Assembly: GCA_015499995.1 (NCBI GenBank)
Contig: JADNRV010000019.1
Span: 372,001-436,000, forward strand
Source of the DNA: Flammula alnicola
Lineage: Eukaryota; Basidiomycota; Agaricomycetes; Agaricales; Strophariaceae
DNA length: 64,000 nucleotides
Reading direction: 5' to 3'
This document shows, piece after piece, positions 1 through 12,651 of this stretch. Each line of letters opens with the position of its first letter. Positions within the stretch are counted from its first letter, which is position 1. The position numbers and the translations under genes are program-made. The notes under the pieces were generated by a model. That model saw nothing but the letters and a program-made list of their open reading frames with translations. It was not told the DNA's origin and made no database searches.

Positions 1-1217
1 GGCGGAGTTGCTGCTGCCCATCGTTCTTCCAGTAAGAAAAGGAATTCCGAGCTACATCGTCCATGGGCTAGGAGTATAAAATCACTGTACGATGATCACT
101 CTACGTACGAAATGAAGTTACTACTTGCAGAGGTCAGGCAGTCATTTGTCGTATAATTGGCGCTCTCGCATCATATAAATGATGGCATCGTGATATCACT
201 GATCATTCAAGAATTCAGACACTTGCATGAAGCCTCCGAAGTGAACAAAATTCAACAAATCGATTCCACCTTTGATGTTGGAATGTGGCACCGCCACCGG
301 AGATAATCGATAATCGTAGATGTTATCTAATCAAGGCTAATAATTTTCACTGCTTCTCAGGCGAGGTGCCTCGTCTCGTGGAGCATCTGACCCATCTGAC
401 ACCATTGCTCATTTCCTTAGGCGAATCCATGTTATTAGCGAGGGGTCTGCAACCACCCTGGTCTCCGGTAAACGCGACTTCTATACTTCCGTCTTCTGAA
501 CAAATCACCCCGAAGCAAATTGAATGTCGTCAAGCTACCCTCTACTGCACTTAGGCTTCCGGTGTGAGTCTATATCGTTCACTATATACAAGCAACTGAT
601 TATTAATTATATGTAGCCTCCTGACCTTCCTGTCAATCGAAAGTTCCTGCTCGTGTGACCCCCCTCTCCCTATTGCGACCGGTCATCGTTCTCCGAAGCG
701 AGCAGGGACGAGGAAAGGGAAATGCGACGACACAGTCCACATGCAATATCAGGAATATACTTTTGTTCTTCGACAGCGGTGGGAGCTTCAAGGAGGGCGA
801 TAATCAAGCGATAAAAGAAGGGTTCAGGCTAAACCCAATGGTTGACGCTATGTCAACGCTATGTTTTTTAAAGGCAAGTTGTGTTGTCAATCATATCTCA
901 TGAAAAAATGGGGCCTACACAAGGCTCACTATATTTCTCGTCGTTCAGTGTTTTCTTTACTTCCGTAGCTCCCAGCTTGTAGGCACATGGTAACCGCCTC
1001 CGTGTGAGCTATTTATTCTAAATTTAGTATACTTACCTCCAACAGAACGCGTTGACATCGAGCAGACCCTTCTCAATTCTAAGCGCCAGCAAACTTACGA
1101 ACGTGCGCCCAGGGTGCGCCGTTATTGCGCTCTTTTTTTGACTGAATAAAAGCTGGAAGGGGGAGATGGGATTTCCACTCGGGAAACTCTTGCTTTCCAG
1201 ACTTCTAGGCAGCTATC
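1..1217. other. Unassigned 5' flank of the phosphatase gene
   Basis: No gene recognised. The open frames here are short, lack a convincing start and intron structure, and resemble no family I know. The last 200 bases upstream of 1218 should contain the promoter and 5' UTR of the phosphatase gene, but I see no clear TATA box. Confidence 0.4.
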
Positions 1218-2928
1218 ATGGCTTCGACGGGGCACAAGCTGGCGCTGCTCCTCGCGAGCTTCGCTGCTTTTGCGCTCGCTGACACCCCGTCTATCTCTCA
1301 CGTACGCGTACCCGCGGACTCCTTTGAGCCCGTCCAAATTCGCCATGCCTACGCCGGGTCCACCGGTATGCTGCTCTCCTGGAACACGTTCTCCAAGTTG
1401 CCTGCCCCACCCACTGTGCACTACGGATTCAAATCTGACTTCCTTCCATTCGTTTCTTCACCTAAAAATGCGGAGAGCGTTACCTACCCCACCTCGCTCA
1501 CCTTCAACAACCACGTTCGTCTGACAAACTTGTTCCCGAACACCAAGTATTTCTGGCGACCAGCGTTTGCGAATGGGAGCAGCATCTTCTCTTTCACGAC
1601 ATCGAGAGAGTCGGGTGATCATACTCCGTTCACGACTGCTGTGGTTGTGGATTTGGGATTGATTGGACCGGACGGTTTGAGTACGACTGTTGGTAAAGGA
1701 GCGGCGAATCCTCTCGCGCCAGGAGAGATAAACACGATCCAGTCATTGCAGCAGCATGACGCGTGGGATTTCCTGTGGCACCGTGAGTTTCTGATCTCTT
1801 TGAATGATTTTCGACCACTTTCCGTTCCGTTGAATTTTCTTTTTCCATTGCGCTTCTCTTTAATACTGACGAACTGTTCTTAGCTGGTGACATCGCCTAC
1901 GCCGACTACTGGCTCAAAGAAGAAGTCCAGGGTTTCCTACCTAACACCTCCGTCGCGGATGGTTTCCACGTCTATGAATCGCTGCTAAACCAATTCTACG
2001 ACGAGATGACCCCAATCACCAGCCAGAAACCGTGGATGGTGGGACCTGGAAACCACGAAGCGAATTGTGAGCAACAAAATGACTTCATTTTCTTCCTGGA
2101 ATACATTTAACAATCGGATTCAAAGGCGACAACGGCGGCACTCACGGATTCGACGTCACCATCTGCGTCCCAGGCCAAACCAACTTCACAGGCTTCCGCA
2201 ACCACTTCCGCATGCCGTCCTCCGAATCTGGAGGACTTGAGAACTTCTGGTTCTCATTCGACCATGGAATGGTCCATTTCGTCCAATTTGATACGGAGAC
2301 CGATTTGGGACATGGTATTCTCGGACCTGATCAGCCCGGAGGTTCAGAAGGTAACCCTGGAGAGGATGGTGGTCCGTTTGGGTTGGCAGACCAGCAGATT
2401 AATTGGTTGAAGAATGATCTCAGGAATGTGGATCGCAAGAAGACGCCATGGGTCATAGCAGGTCAGTTCTTGCCTTCAATCCTTGCCGTCCTTTTCACTT
2501 ACTTGCGTGAGATTCGCTGCTTAGCCGGTCATCGTCCATGGTACGTTAGTGGTGAAGTCTGCGCAGAATGCCAAGAAGCCTTCGAATCCATCCTGAACCA
2601 GAACTCCGTTGACCTTGTCATCTCGGGCCACGTCCATGTCTACGAGCGCGCGGCTCCCATCTTCAACGGTACTATCGACCCTAACGAACTCAATAACCCC
2701 AAGTTCCCCTGGTACATTACCAATGGAGCTGCTGGACACTATGATGGGTTGGACACTTTGAACGCCGTGTTGTCTCCTTTCAGCAGGGCAGCAATTGACA
2801 CGGATTATGGTTGGAGTCGACTAACATTCCATAATTGTACGCATTTGACGCATGAGTTTGTGAGAAGCTCGGATGGAACAGTGTTGGATAGTGCTACGCT
2901 GTTCAAAGATAGGAAGTGCAAGGATTAG
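1218..2928 (+). CDS. Secreted purple acid phosphatase (metallophosphoesterase)
   Basis: Four exons (1218-1782, 1884-2066, 2126-2461, 2525-2928) give a 495-residue protein. The ATG at 1218 opens a hydrophobic signal peptide (about residues 1-21, ending near ALADTPS). The dimetal-site motifs of purple acid phosphatases appear in order: GDIAYADYW (about 190-198), GNHE (244-247), AGHRPWY (362-368) and GHVHVYER (396-403). GDIAY and AGHRPWY are each formed across a splice junction, which supports the introns. All introns are GT-AG, 59-101 bases. Members of the family hydrolyse phosphate monoesters at acid pH with an Fe-metal centre; with the signal peptide, phosphate scavenging outside the cell or in the wall is the likely role (inference). 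The length is normal for fungal members and no defect is seen. Confidence 0.93.
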
Positions 2929-3756
2929 GTTGGGTGAAGGCTTGTAGAGTCTTAGCCTTGGGCGACCTTCCACCTCATTTAAGCACTTAGTAGCATTTAA
3001 ATTTCATCTTGGACGGAACAAGTAGAGACTTAATCCACCTTCACCGCATTCAAATTTGTTCGTCTTTCCGACGTCTACAACATCTACATAATCGAAGTTC
3101 TTTTCATTCTTTGACAATGAGAATGCAGCAACAACTCGAGCGGTGCAAGTCAGCGAAGTGCGATTGGGCACCACTCGACGGGGTCATGACCCTCCCGTGG
3201 TAGAAAAGCCCCGGAAAGTTGAAAGGAAAGGGCTACTCAGGCTGGGTAAACAATCTCCCAGTGTGAGAACACGTATTGCAGAATAGATATGTAGTGTTGA
3301 GAGTTGCTCCATAGAACGATCAGCGCTACGAGAAACTGACTAGTCATCATGAGAGTGAGACTCTGGAGTTTGGGTGTACCATCGACGTTTGAACGTGATG
3401 ACCACGAGTCATCGGTCAAATTGTGCTGCCGCCTTCTAGCGTCTTCTGTCCAACTGTCCCGCGCAAATTCTGCGCAGATGATCATCCTACCGGTTGCCGG
3501 GAGGCGTACCCAAGCGCCTCATAATTATTTTGCTCACGCTAATTTCCGAATGTAGGCGCTTCAATTTTACAGATATCGGGGTACATCCAAAAACCGTATG
3601 AAATTGGGATTCCTATCTTCCTGAATGTCAGCTATGTATGCATCTGCATGCGTACGGGAAATTATTCCCCTGTTCGTTGGCCGGATATAATTCCGGAATT
3701 GATTAAAGTTGAGTGGTCAGTTATGCTGGCTCTAGATAAAGATACATTCCTTCTAC
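2929..3756. other. Intergenic between phosphatase and MULE-like element
   Basis: 3' flank of the phosphatase. No gene recognised; only short unsupported frames. The last bases (3757-3765, CTCCAACCA) are the left target duplication of the following element. Confidence 0.5.
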
Positions 3757-3765
3757 CTCCAACCA

Positions 3766-5047
3766 GGGCAAGAGAAAATCAGCGTGCCTTGAGCGTGCAC
3801 AAGCGTGCCTAAGCGTGCCACGCTCATCACGCTTACCCCTTTTAGTGTGCGGGGCGTGCCACGCTCAGCACGCTCGGCCCTTTCAGCGTGCAGTGCGTGC
3901 CATTGCTCGGCACGCTCCACCCTTTTGGCGTGCGGCACATCTGTGTCGCTTTTTGTGACTTGTTCTATATAACTATGCTGTACATATAAGATGCTGTATT
4001 GGTTGGTTTCGTTTTATTCCTTCTTTTCAGCCTGGGCATTGGTCATTCTTTGGTAATTTCTGGGATCTTTGGCTGTTTCATAATGATATAATTGGGACCA
4101 TGCTTGTTAATTGTGAGATAAAACTGAATGATAGAGCACTTACTTTGAGCTCTGTGTCATCATCATCCTTATCACTTTTGTTCTAGACATCTGTGCATTC
4201 AGCCCAAGGATCCCAGCAATCTTGTGAGTCATACAGGCAGCTGATAAGTTAGTGACTCTATGCTTACCAGAAAGTTGTTTGAAAGACAGAATGACTACAT
4301 ATATCCCACAGCTATATACCTTATGTCCCACTCAGTGTAAATCTACTGGATAAATAAATACTACAGACAAGAGCAGATAGGAGAAATATGAGAGCATATT
4401 ACTCACCAAGTCGCATGTACTCTGGGCTACAAGTTAGTTGAAGATATATTTGCACAAAGACAATCTCTCTCGATTATGAGAACATGAATGCCGAGTATAA
4501 TTCCCCCCCCCCCCCCCCCAACATCTACCTGGGTTTCTCCGTGTGCATGCTATGAGCATGCTCTGAGTGTGCACGAGCATGCTATAAACATGCGTGAGCA
4601 TGCTGATGAGCGTGCTACAAGCGTGCGCACGCATGCTCAATTGGCGTGCGAGCGTGCTATAAGCGTGCGCATGCATGCCCAATTGGCGTGCGAGCGTGCA
4701 TGAGCGTGCGTCTTGATGTGTAAGCGTGCGTGAGCGTGGCACGCTAAAATCTTTAAAATTCACACGCGTGCACCTGCGTGCATCTGCGTGCTTATACATA
4801 TTGTGTGTTTCAAAAGGAAAGGCATTTTGTTGCTGATATATGATTTCTCAGTGAAATAACAAGAGAGTAGGTACGGAATATAATATCCTCCCATTTTTAT
4901 ATGCCAATGTACGCTTTATAGTAGTCTATTTCTTTTTCAAGTAGTACTATGGTCTATGTACAAGCGTGCAGTGGCGTGGATTGGCGTGCCACGCTAAGCA
5001 CGCTAAGCACGCCACGCACGCTCGTGCACGCGGATATCCTCTAGCCC
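3766..5047. mobile_element. Non-autonomous MULE-like element rich in GCGTGC motifs
   Basis: The 1282-bp element is flanked by a perfect 9-bp direct repeat CTCCAACCA (3757-3765 and 5048-5056). It begins GGGCAAGAGAAAATC and ends so that the reverse complement reads GGGCTAGAGGATATC; the two 22-bp ends match at 18 positions. Both arms (about 3780-3940 and 4540-5030) are packed with the motif GCGTGC or AGCGTGCC in both orientations, a subterminal-repeat pattern expected for transposase binding sites. The 9-bp duplication fits the Mutator-like superfamily. No transposase gene is visible inside, so it should depend on an element elsewhere. A run of 17 C lies at about 4503-4519. Confidence 0.8.
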
Positions 5048-5056
5048 CTCCAACCA

Positions 5057-5888
5057 AGGTCATCCTCAGCCTTCCACTTCTCACTCACAAATGCAGTCCA
5101 GGTTAGCGGCAGTAGCCTAGTTCATCCGACACAGAACAGAAGAATAGCCTACGTCAACACCAATGATTCGAATGTCGGATGTTTGGTGCTGATGTCACCT
5201 CGACGGTCTGCCACCCATCATCCGGAGAGTTTTAATCGCCTGAGGCAGTGAATGTCACGGAATTTGCATGTCATGGCGCAAAACCTTACTATTTATTTAG
5301 TGATCTTCCACTTTGTCATTGGCTACTATTTTATTCGGGCTACAAATGTTCATTCATCATGTCGAAGTGGGGCTCATAAGGTGGTTCATGTGTCCGGTGC
5401 AAAGCTCTTGGAGCTCAAGTTCGTTTAGGGCCAACCAAGGTCGACCAACTCACCAGCCAAACACTTGTAATGGAATACATCGTAATACTTGGGGCAGTAT
5501 CAATAAGTCTTGTCGATTTTGCAAGCGAGAATTTAGATTTCAGAGACAGTTAATTTGGGCGTTTATTTACAGCTAGCGTGGCAAAGCCTCCAATGTTTCT
5601 CCTATATGTGTTCTACATAAGGTTTCTTATTTATATCCTCAAGATAATTAAACAACATCTTTATGCGTATGTTCTGATTGGAAGGCCAGAGCTGTATGAG
5701 GACATCCACATTGCCGGGGTTGCCAAAGATGCAGGCGTGACGCTTGCGCTTCAGCGCTTAATTAGAGATCTGACAAATGCCGAGCGCCTGTGTATGACTT
5801 ATAAAATGCGTGGAAGCTGGAACGATTCAGTGTCTTTGCTGTTCTTGTTTATCTTTTATTGCAACGAATTACTCTCTACCCTGCTACG
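5057..5888. other. Intergenic, upstream of the GPI-like gene
   Basis: No gene recognised. A 117-codon open frame near 5578-5931 overlaps the next gene's start in another frame and has no supporting motif. The end of this stretch should hold the promoter of the gene beginning at 5889. Confidence 0.4.
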
Positions 5889-8174
5889 ATGGCCAATTCA
5901 ACGCCCTTCAAACCATGGCTCGTCTGCCTAATGTCTGTCTTAACCATCGTTTTAAGCATGACCCTGGTGTCGTGCGGGACGGTCTTTGATGAACACCATG
6001 TATCGCGAAAGCTCCCGCCAGTTAAACGAGACCACGAACGACGAGGATTACCTGATGCTGATCTCTTCATGCCACGTCCTTCAATTGTTCTCGACTACGG
6101 TCATGGTATGTCCCAGAGGCACCCTAATGTGTTGGGGTCTAACGCGTTATATCAATTCCAGGTTCCTATTACTCCCCCAAGGCCACAGTGACATTCATAG
6201 CTTATTCCGATCATCCTATCGTCCTCATCGAAGCATTTGATGGCTTGCTCAGTGCCGTCAATTGTGCGACTGGCGCAGTCGATCTCCATTTTTTATCCGA
6301 GGACGCTGCGAGGCAGGCTGCCAGTTCTTGGAACAATCACAACACTTTCCGTGCTGTGACCTCGCATCCGGGATGCAATTTGGATGATGAGAGGGGTGCA
6401 TGGAGGTTCGTTTCCTGTCTGTCCTTACGCTAAGTTCTGCCTCATTGAATCGATGACACATTCAATTACAGTGTCGACGGAATCACTACAGATGTCCCTT
6501 GCCGAAAAATATCACTTTCTGTCAAGCCACTCGCCCTCAACGACATTGGCGAATCTTTTGAGGTCGCCTTTGGTCAGAAACACATTGCTACTCGCTGGAC
6601 AACGAATTCCGCGCAGACTATCGGTCGCAGAGCTCCTCAGAATACCGGATTCAAGAATATTTTCAGCGGGATACACATCTTTCCTGGAAATGCATCCGCT
6701 GGAGGTCTTTCTGAAAGCTTATTGAAGTGCGTCTTCGCCATTTTGAATTTATTGATTGATGAACGATGGACTAAATGTCAATTTTAGTCAGCTGACAGCT
6801 TCGTCGCTGGAAGTAGTCTGCACTGATTGCTCCTCAAACTTCAACTTCTCCGTCGACATAAACTTCAATGTCAGCAATGTCAATTCCACTGTTACTGCAG
6901 CGTCCGTGGCAACAGTCGTCGAACTGTTCGAGCAGTCCGTCGTTCTGGATGTTAGCATGAACCGAGATCTATCAGCGTCACCATCATTTGATTTTTTACA
7001 CATTCCAATTCCGGACATTGGAGTTTCGGTAAGTCAAATGTCCTTGACGATGACACGTCTGATTCATTGCAAAACACTCAATTAGATTCCGAACGTTCTC
7101 GACTTTGGAGCATCGATTGGGATAGGGGTCGATTTAGAGCTTGATATGAACGGTGCTTTGAACTTCACGCTGGGTGCTAAAGGCTCGGTAAGTAGGAGGA
7201 AACCCTTTTGACTCGGACCTAGGCTTACAGAAGTTACCGCCGTGTTTTGAAGATTTCGTCTGGAACGACAGCAACTACCGACTTCCTGCAACAGAATGCC
7301 ACCAATATTAATGGCTGGTCCGTTTCCATTCTCTGTAATATGCGAATAGGAAACCTCACCACGATATAGGGACAATGCCAGCGTTGAAAGCGTACCGCTT
7401 CGACTCAACAGCGGACAGTTGAATATGACAATGGGAGCCACTCTCGCCCCCTTTATCGAGCTCAGTGCTACCGTCGGGGGGCAGTTTGGAGCCCAAGCTC
7501 GTCTTACCCTGAACGTTCCCCACATAGATGTTGTTTCAACTGTTTCGTCCCAAGTCAACCGTGAATGTAATCCCATCGGCGACAATGATTTCGAATCGTT
7601 CGGCACAGCGTATCTGGTGACTGCCGACATGAACTTGGAGGCCATCGCTACATTCAATGCCGATTTAGGCGTTGTAATGTTGGCAGAAACCAAAACCTTA
7701 CCTTACAACGATACGCTTTTCCAGAAACAAGTACCCCTCCTCAACGGGACCACCAACTCAGACCCGACATCGAAGCAATGCTATGTCGTTGCGAACGATA
7801 ACGCCAGTGCAGTTCCATCGGCTGGGTCGAATGGCACGGATCCAGCCATCATAACTTTGCAGCCAGCTCCAACCGGAACCCTTTTAGTAGCGGCGTCTGC
7901 CATTCCTACGTTCAATCTGACGAAGATCGAGTCCTATTTTTCAGCGAATGGACAGTTGCCGACTGGGGTCAATTATACGCAACTCGCTCAAGCGACAACG
8001 CTTCCTGATAATCTGAAGACCACGATCCAGAAAGCAGCTCAACCCACGGCCAGCAGTAAACCCACGGCCAGCATTAAACCCAGTAGCACCGCGACTGGGA
8101 AGGCTTCGCTCAGAGATGGGATTGTGATGTATTGGATGGTAGTTTTGTCGGCGCTGTATATGGTCTTTATGTGA
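5889..8174 (+). CDS. Large secreted, probably GPI-anchored surface protein (DUF7029/DUF7223-like)
   Basis: Seven exons (5889-6105, 6162-6405, 6472-6726, 6788-7028, 7086-7187, 7253-7317, 7370-8174) give 642 residues with every junction in phase. The ATG at 5889 starts a signal-peptide-like stretch ending near SCGTVFDE. The N-terminal half has a conserved-looking block with TSHPGC and a conserved-W region. The C-terminal half is rich in N-glycosylation sequons. A Ser/Thr-rich tail (TASSKPTASIKPSSTATGK) is followed by a hydrophobic end, the pattern of a GPI-anchor signal. I recall similar basidiomycete proteins annotated with DUF7029 and DUF7223, but this is memory, not a search. The likely place is the cell wall or outer membrane face; no enzymatic residues are recognised. 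Confidence 0.8.
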
Positions 8175-10027
8175 TCATAGGCAAGGAATTAGGAGATGCT
8201 CTCGGAGGCGGATGGTTACGGACGTACTTCACCTCATCCCCGTCATTTCTCGCATCAAGTTTCATGATTTCGAATTGCTTTCTCTTTCTCATTGTTTGAG
8301 TCTTCAGATAGTTGGGCGTCGACGTACTCTAATTCCTTGAACATTGGACAGTGCGAAACTTTGGAAGGAACAGAGAAATTTAACTAATGAGACGCCAGCC
8401 CAGAGGCAAAAATTCCGACAAACCCTAACCTCAGTTACGGCAGACCGGCCTATTAATATATTAATAGTTACCGGCTCCACTCGTGCTGCTTCGTCTTCGA
8501 CGTCCTTTTTCGCAAGCCTTTGCAAAGCCTTTGCTATTCCCGATCTTACGCTTCCTCATTTATTCCCTCCTCCCTCCGCAAAGCAAGATTTCAGCATGCG
8601 TACAAATGGTAAATTCGTAGACTTATCGCAGCTAGAAGTTGTCTAGCAAGAAATTAATAAGAAGCAAAGGGTGTTTTCAAGGTACTTATTGGTACGTTCT
8701 CTCTCTTTCCTTAAATACCATCCACCCTCTTACTATCCGCAATTGACAACCACCCAACAAACACAACACTAACATCCCTCTACAGGTTTTCTGACCCACA
8801 CAATCTCCCTTGAGCACGATCTGAAATGCGAAAAGATAGGGCTCGCGATCGAGGCTACAACCCAAATAGTCGACAGCTGGCAGTCCTTCACCTATAGTAC
8901 GTACCTAAGTAATCTTCATACGAGCCGTTCAATATGCACAAGCCTAGCCTTGCTTTTAGAAACGTCAGCGCGTTACTGCCTCATGACAGACTGGGCCCAT
9001 GCCCACTTCTCATGTGGATTAATAATCGTCCATTGCGTGCAGGTTGCCTTATGAAGCCTACAAACCCAACAAATACAATCCCCGCTCACTTATGCTCTTT
9101 CTCGGCTTCTTCTGGTTATGCTGACGGAAGCGCCACTCTCTGCTCCGTCGCATAAACCTTCCTTTGACCACGGCTGATGCCGCCACTATTAACAATGTGC
9201 TTGCAGTCTGTCCAAATTGGTCCGTAAACGAACATCAATCGAATAAGCGGCCAGCTTATCTTCTACTTATACATACTACACACCCTTCTTCTTTTCCTAC
9301 GCATACGACTAGCTCTATTCGTCGTGACTACATCCATCCATCTCCCCTGTCACAATCCTCGTGCTATGTAGTGCATGCCTTAGTCGAGCTGCCGCCATTC
9401 AAACTCTCTCATGCGGCTTGGAGGAAAGATAAACGAAGGGTGGGGTCGTTATCGCGTTGCGTTGGACCATCGAAAAGAAGATATTCCAGCAGCTTTGTGT
9501 CAAACCGGTGGGCGTGCGGGCGACTAACCTGTCGCGAGACGGAACAAGCGTTCCTCTCAAATTCGTCTTGTTCCTTGTGTGTATTCGTATTCTCCGATCT
9601 TAACTTACTTATTTCCTTGACAGGACCACTGCCCAGCGATTCGCGAACAATGGTCACGGCCACTGCTTATGAATGCATCCTCGTCGTTATCTCCTGTTCC
9701 CCTCCAGGAATGAAGGGATGGAAAATGTACATAAAACCATCCCAGACCTGGATAGTGGCAGCGGAGTGTTCTAGAACGGTATTGGATCTGGGAAATACAG
9801 GTATCATGGATTTTTTTAATATGCGATATCTATAGCCTATAGGTGGTAGTTTATATATCCGGAAACAAGTAATGACGGATAAAGCATGAAGCTTAAGTCT
9901 AGACACAGCTGCCCAAGCCACAGGCGCTCGTCTTCTGTTGTTCTTTCGAACCTTAGCGAATTTCGCTGTATCACATCTCTGTCGCACCTATTATGAACCA
10001 AAATCAAGAAGACGCACCTTGGTCAGG
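8175..10027. other. Unassigned region with possible gene debris
   Basis: No gene I can support. Around 8344-9100 there are coding-looking fragments separated by intron-like borders (GTACGT at about 8899) but no ATG-led assembly works and stops interrupt it, so this may be a decayed gene. The last 8 bases (10028-10035) form the left target duplication of the next element. Confidence 0.3.
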
Positions 10028-10034
10028 GAGAACT

Positions 10035-11133
10035 CTCAGTAAAAAGCAAAGTCGCGCAAAGTCGGACAAAGTCATCAATATTCATAGAAAAGTTGGGGCG
10101 AGTCAGTTAAAAGTCATGCATTGACGGATCTCAGGTCAACTTTGCCTTGGCATCGCAAACGTAGTCATTTCGTAGTCGTACATCAATCATACTCCAGTCA
10201 GAGAGTTTAGGACTTGCTAAACCTTGGCTAAACCTGTCCGTAGCTCACCCACTTTCACATCAAATTGAAATTCGAACTGAGCGATATTTTCGTTTTGGCC
10301 GCTGTGAGAAAATATTCATGTCACGTGAATCTAATGTTCAAATTCCAAACTCGTCAACTTGAACTTGAACTTGTCTTCTTCTCAATCACTTCATCGAAGC
10401 TCCGTCTCGCACAAAAGTCTGGCTGGAAGAACTGGTGAGTTCTTTCCTTTAGTTTTATTCTGCATGCCCAGTAAACCCCCTTTCATTGCAGGACTTGTGC
10501 AGATACCCCAAACGCTCAATGTCGAGCGGAATGTTTGGATCCATGGAGATTCGAGGGGAGCAGGTTTCGAACCAAGGTATGTCATATTTTCTCCTTTTCT
10601 TTCCTAACCACCAGTCCACTGCTGATTCATTTTGCACTCCTCATGTTCTGTTCTTTCGACCATTGCAGATGAAACCGAGTAAGTCCAGTACCTCCCTGTC
10701 ATTTGAACCAACCCTCAATTTCATAGAACAGAACCAATGCAAGGATACAAGCTATGGGGTGCAAAGGGGTCAACAGGTTCTTGGCTGGGTTTTGGGGTTA
10801 TGATAGCTCTATATAGCTTCACTTTAGTACATGTGTAGTGTCTGACATATAATATATTTGTTTTATGTGCTTTGTAAATGATTGGAATGACTAGATATGA
10901 CTTTTATATGACTATTTTCGCAACGAAATGGCCGCATATTCGGTCTGACTGATGTTTGACTAGTGTGTGACCTGCGTCTGACAATTTACTGACTATAGAC
11001 AACATTAGCCTGTTCCCGCAAGTCAAAAATGCGTTCCCCAAAGCAGATAATAGTCAGTAAAAGGTAAGTTGTTCTATTTTCGACTATTTCGCGACCAATT
11101 CATGACCAACTACTGACTTCATTTTTTACTGAG
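10035..11133. mobile_element. hAT-like non-autonomous element
   Basis: About 1.1 kb bounded by perfect 11-bp inverted termini CTCAGTAAAAA (10035-10045 and reverse complement 11123-11133). The flanks carry the direct repeat GAGAACT (10028-10034 and 11134-11140); counting the next base makes it GAGAACTC with an overlap of one base, so the duplication is 7 or 8 bp, which suits hAT. Both subterminal regions repeat short AAGTC or GTCAGT motifs. There is no transposase gene inside. A possible small spliced gene (10334-10803) lies in the middle. Confidence 0.72.
10334..10803 (+). CDS. Possible 90-residue cargo gene inside the hAT-like element
   Basis: A four-exon model (10334-10434, 10492-10576, 10669-10678, 10727-10803) reads in phase from an ATG to a stop using canonical GT-AG borders, each preceded by a pyrimidine-rich tract. 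The product would be a 90-residue protein with no motif I recognise. A TCACGTGA palindrome lies just upstream (10321-10328). One of the exons is only 10 bases, so the model is weak; it could equally be a non-coding spliced transcript or chance. The position entirely within the transposon suggests captured host sequence (inference). Confidence 0.28.
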
Positions 11134-11141
11134 GAGAACTC

Positions 11142-11615
11142 GGCGGACCAACATCCTAATCGCTGTCCGGAGGTTCATAAGTCCTTACACAAATACAGTG
11201 CAACCTCGGTCACTGGTCTCTCCGTCGTACGAGAAGAACCAATAAATGGGTTTCTAAAACCTGCCCTGTCTGTGAAGCTTCCTAGGCTTGTCGATCAGCC
11301 GTATCTATAGTACATAACATAGAGTATTTCCGAACTTCTACCCGCCGTTCTGCAATGCTATGTACATTTAGAATGGCAGTTTTTCCCACCTCTGAGCTAT
11401 CAATATGAATTTACCACATAACACGAAATGGTGTAAAACCATTGTTTCAGAAAAGACGCCCGTGATGGATATGATAGTGACAGTTGTTCAAAATGACGGT
11501 CCGGGAGGTAACAGAGCTTTTATGTTGCGAAATTTGAATTGTGTTCTCATCTCCCCTTTTTCCAGTATAATGTAATTACGTCTCGAATTTTGATTGCCGC
11601 GAACTTCGAAGCTTC
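11142..11615. other. Gap between two transposons
   Basis: No gene recognised. It separates the hAT-like element from the left end of the large CACTA-type element H, whose left target duplication AAA is at 11616-11618. Confidence 0.5.
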
Positions 11616-11969
11616 AAACACAGCACATTATGCGAAAAAGCGCACTGTGTGAATTTTCTACAATTCCGACAATTCCCAGGAATTCACACACAATTCACCA
11701 ACCGAGAATATGCAAGGCCAAAATTCTGAGAGATTATCGGCACAACAGAATGTACGACAATTTGCTGGAAATTCACGGACAGTGAGGACTTAGAGAAAAA
11801 AATGTGAATCATAGGCTAGATGTATGGCACAAACCAACTTGGCTACAGCAACGGAAACTAGAGATGTGAGGATAGTAGATAGTACATATGTGTGATGTAT
11901 AGGTATACAGTATGAATGGAATAAAATGGTATACAAATCGAAAAGGAAAGTAATAGAAGCGGAAATGGA

Positions 11970-12651
11970 TTAATCACGACGACACAATTTCTTCTTGAGC
12001 TTGTCTCGCTTGGGGTAGAGATAGGTCAGCCGAGAGGAAATCTCTTCCAGGACCTTTATTTCACGTCGGATACGGGTCATATCCTTCTTGCGACGACGAA
12101 ATGTTGGAGACTTGGACAAAGACAAAGGTGCTGGAGAGTCGGATGAAGAAGAAGATATCGGAGCGACTGGAGAAGCTGATGAGGTGGCGCCTGCTAGTAA
12201 ACCGTCTTGCGTCGGTGGTGTTGCCGTTGCATGAACGGAAGGATTCTGGTTTGGAAAGAGTGGGGAAGGAATGGGATTAGGGCCGATGGATCCGCTTGGA
12301 GCACGCGCAGCGGTGGTTTTCGCGAGCTCGATTCCGGGAGAGGGATATGTCTTGTCGCCTTGCTGGAATTGATGAAGGGCGGTAGATTTGGGAGTACGCG
12401 GTGAAGGAGATCTTGGGAGTAAATGCGCTGCAGGCGAGGTCATAACACCGAGTTGCTGGAGCATGGCTGCAGTCAGAGTTGCCTCTGCAGTTTTCTCTAC
12501 TCATTCTCCAACTTTCTACAGATAAATCTGATGTGAATAAACTTATTATCAGTCAAGAAAGTCTTGAATGTACCTGCATCCTTCTGGGTGGGGTCTCTTG
12601 TACAATCTCCTGGGACTCGGGCTCTGTTTCACTAAGAATTTCGTGGTCCAT
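11970..12651 (-). CDS. Small basic coiled-coil protein of transposon H
   Basis: Two exons on the minus strand (12651-12574 and 12482-11970) give 196 residues from the first good ATG (MDHEILSE). The middle is rich in Ser and Pro. The C-terminus is strongly basic (FRRRKKDMTRIRREIK, then KRDKLKKKLCRRD) and could bind DNA or form a short coiled coil. I do not recognise the family. It is divergently arranged with the transposase gene, the two starts being 185 bases apart, and it lies within the TIRs of H. Either it is a third transposon-encoded protein or a host gene caught between the ends. The reading frame is intact, unlike its two neighbours. Confidence 0.5.

Noticed and set aside
4434..4799. 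Frames with His/Ala/Cys repeats
   Set aside because: Produced by GCGTGC motif arrays in the MULE-like element.
9164..9835. A 223-codon plus-strand frame
   Set aside because: No ATG-supported gene structure, composition like non-coding sequence, no motif.
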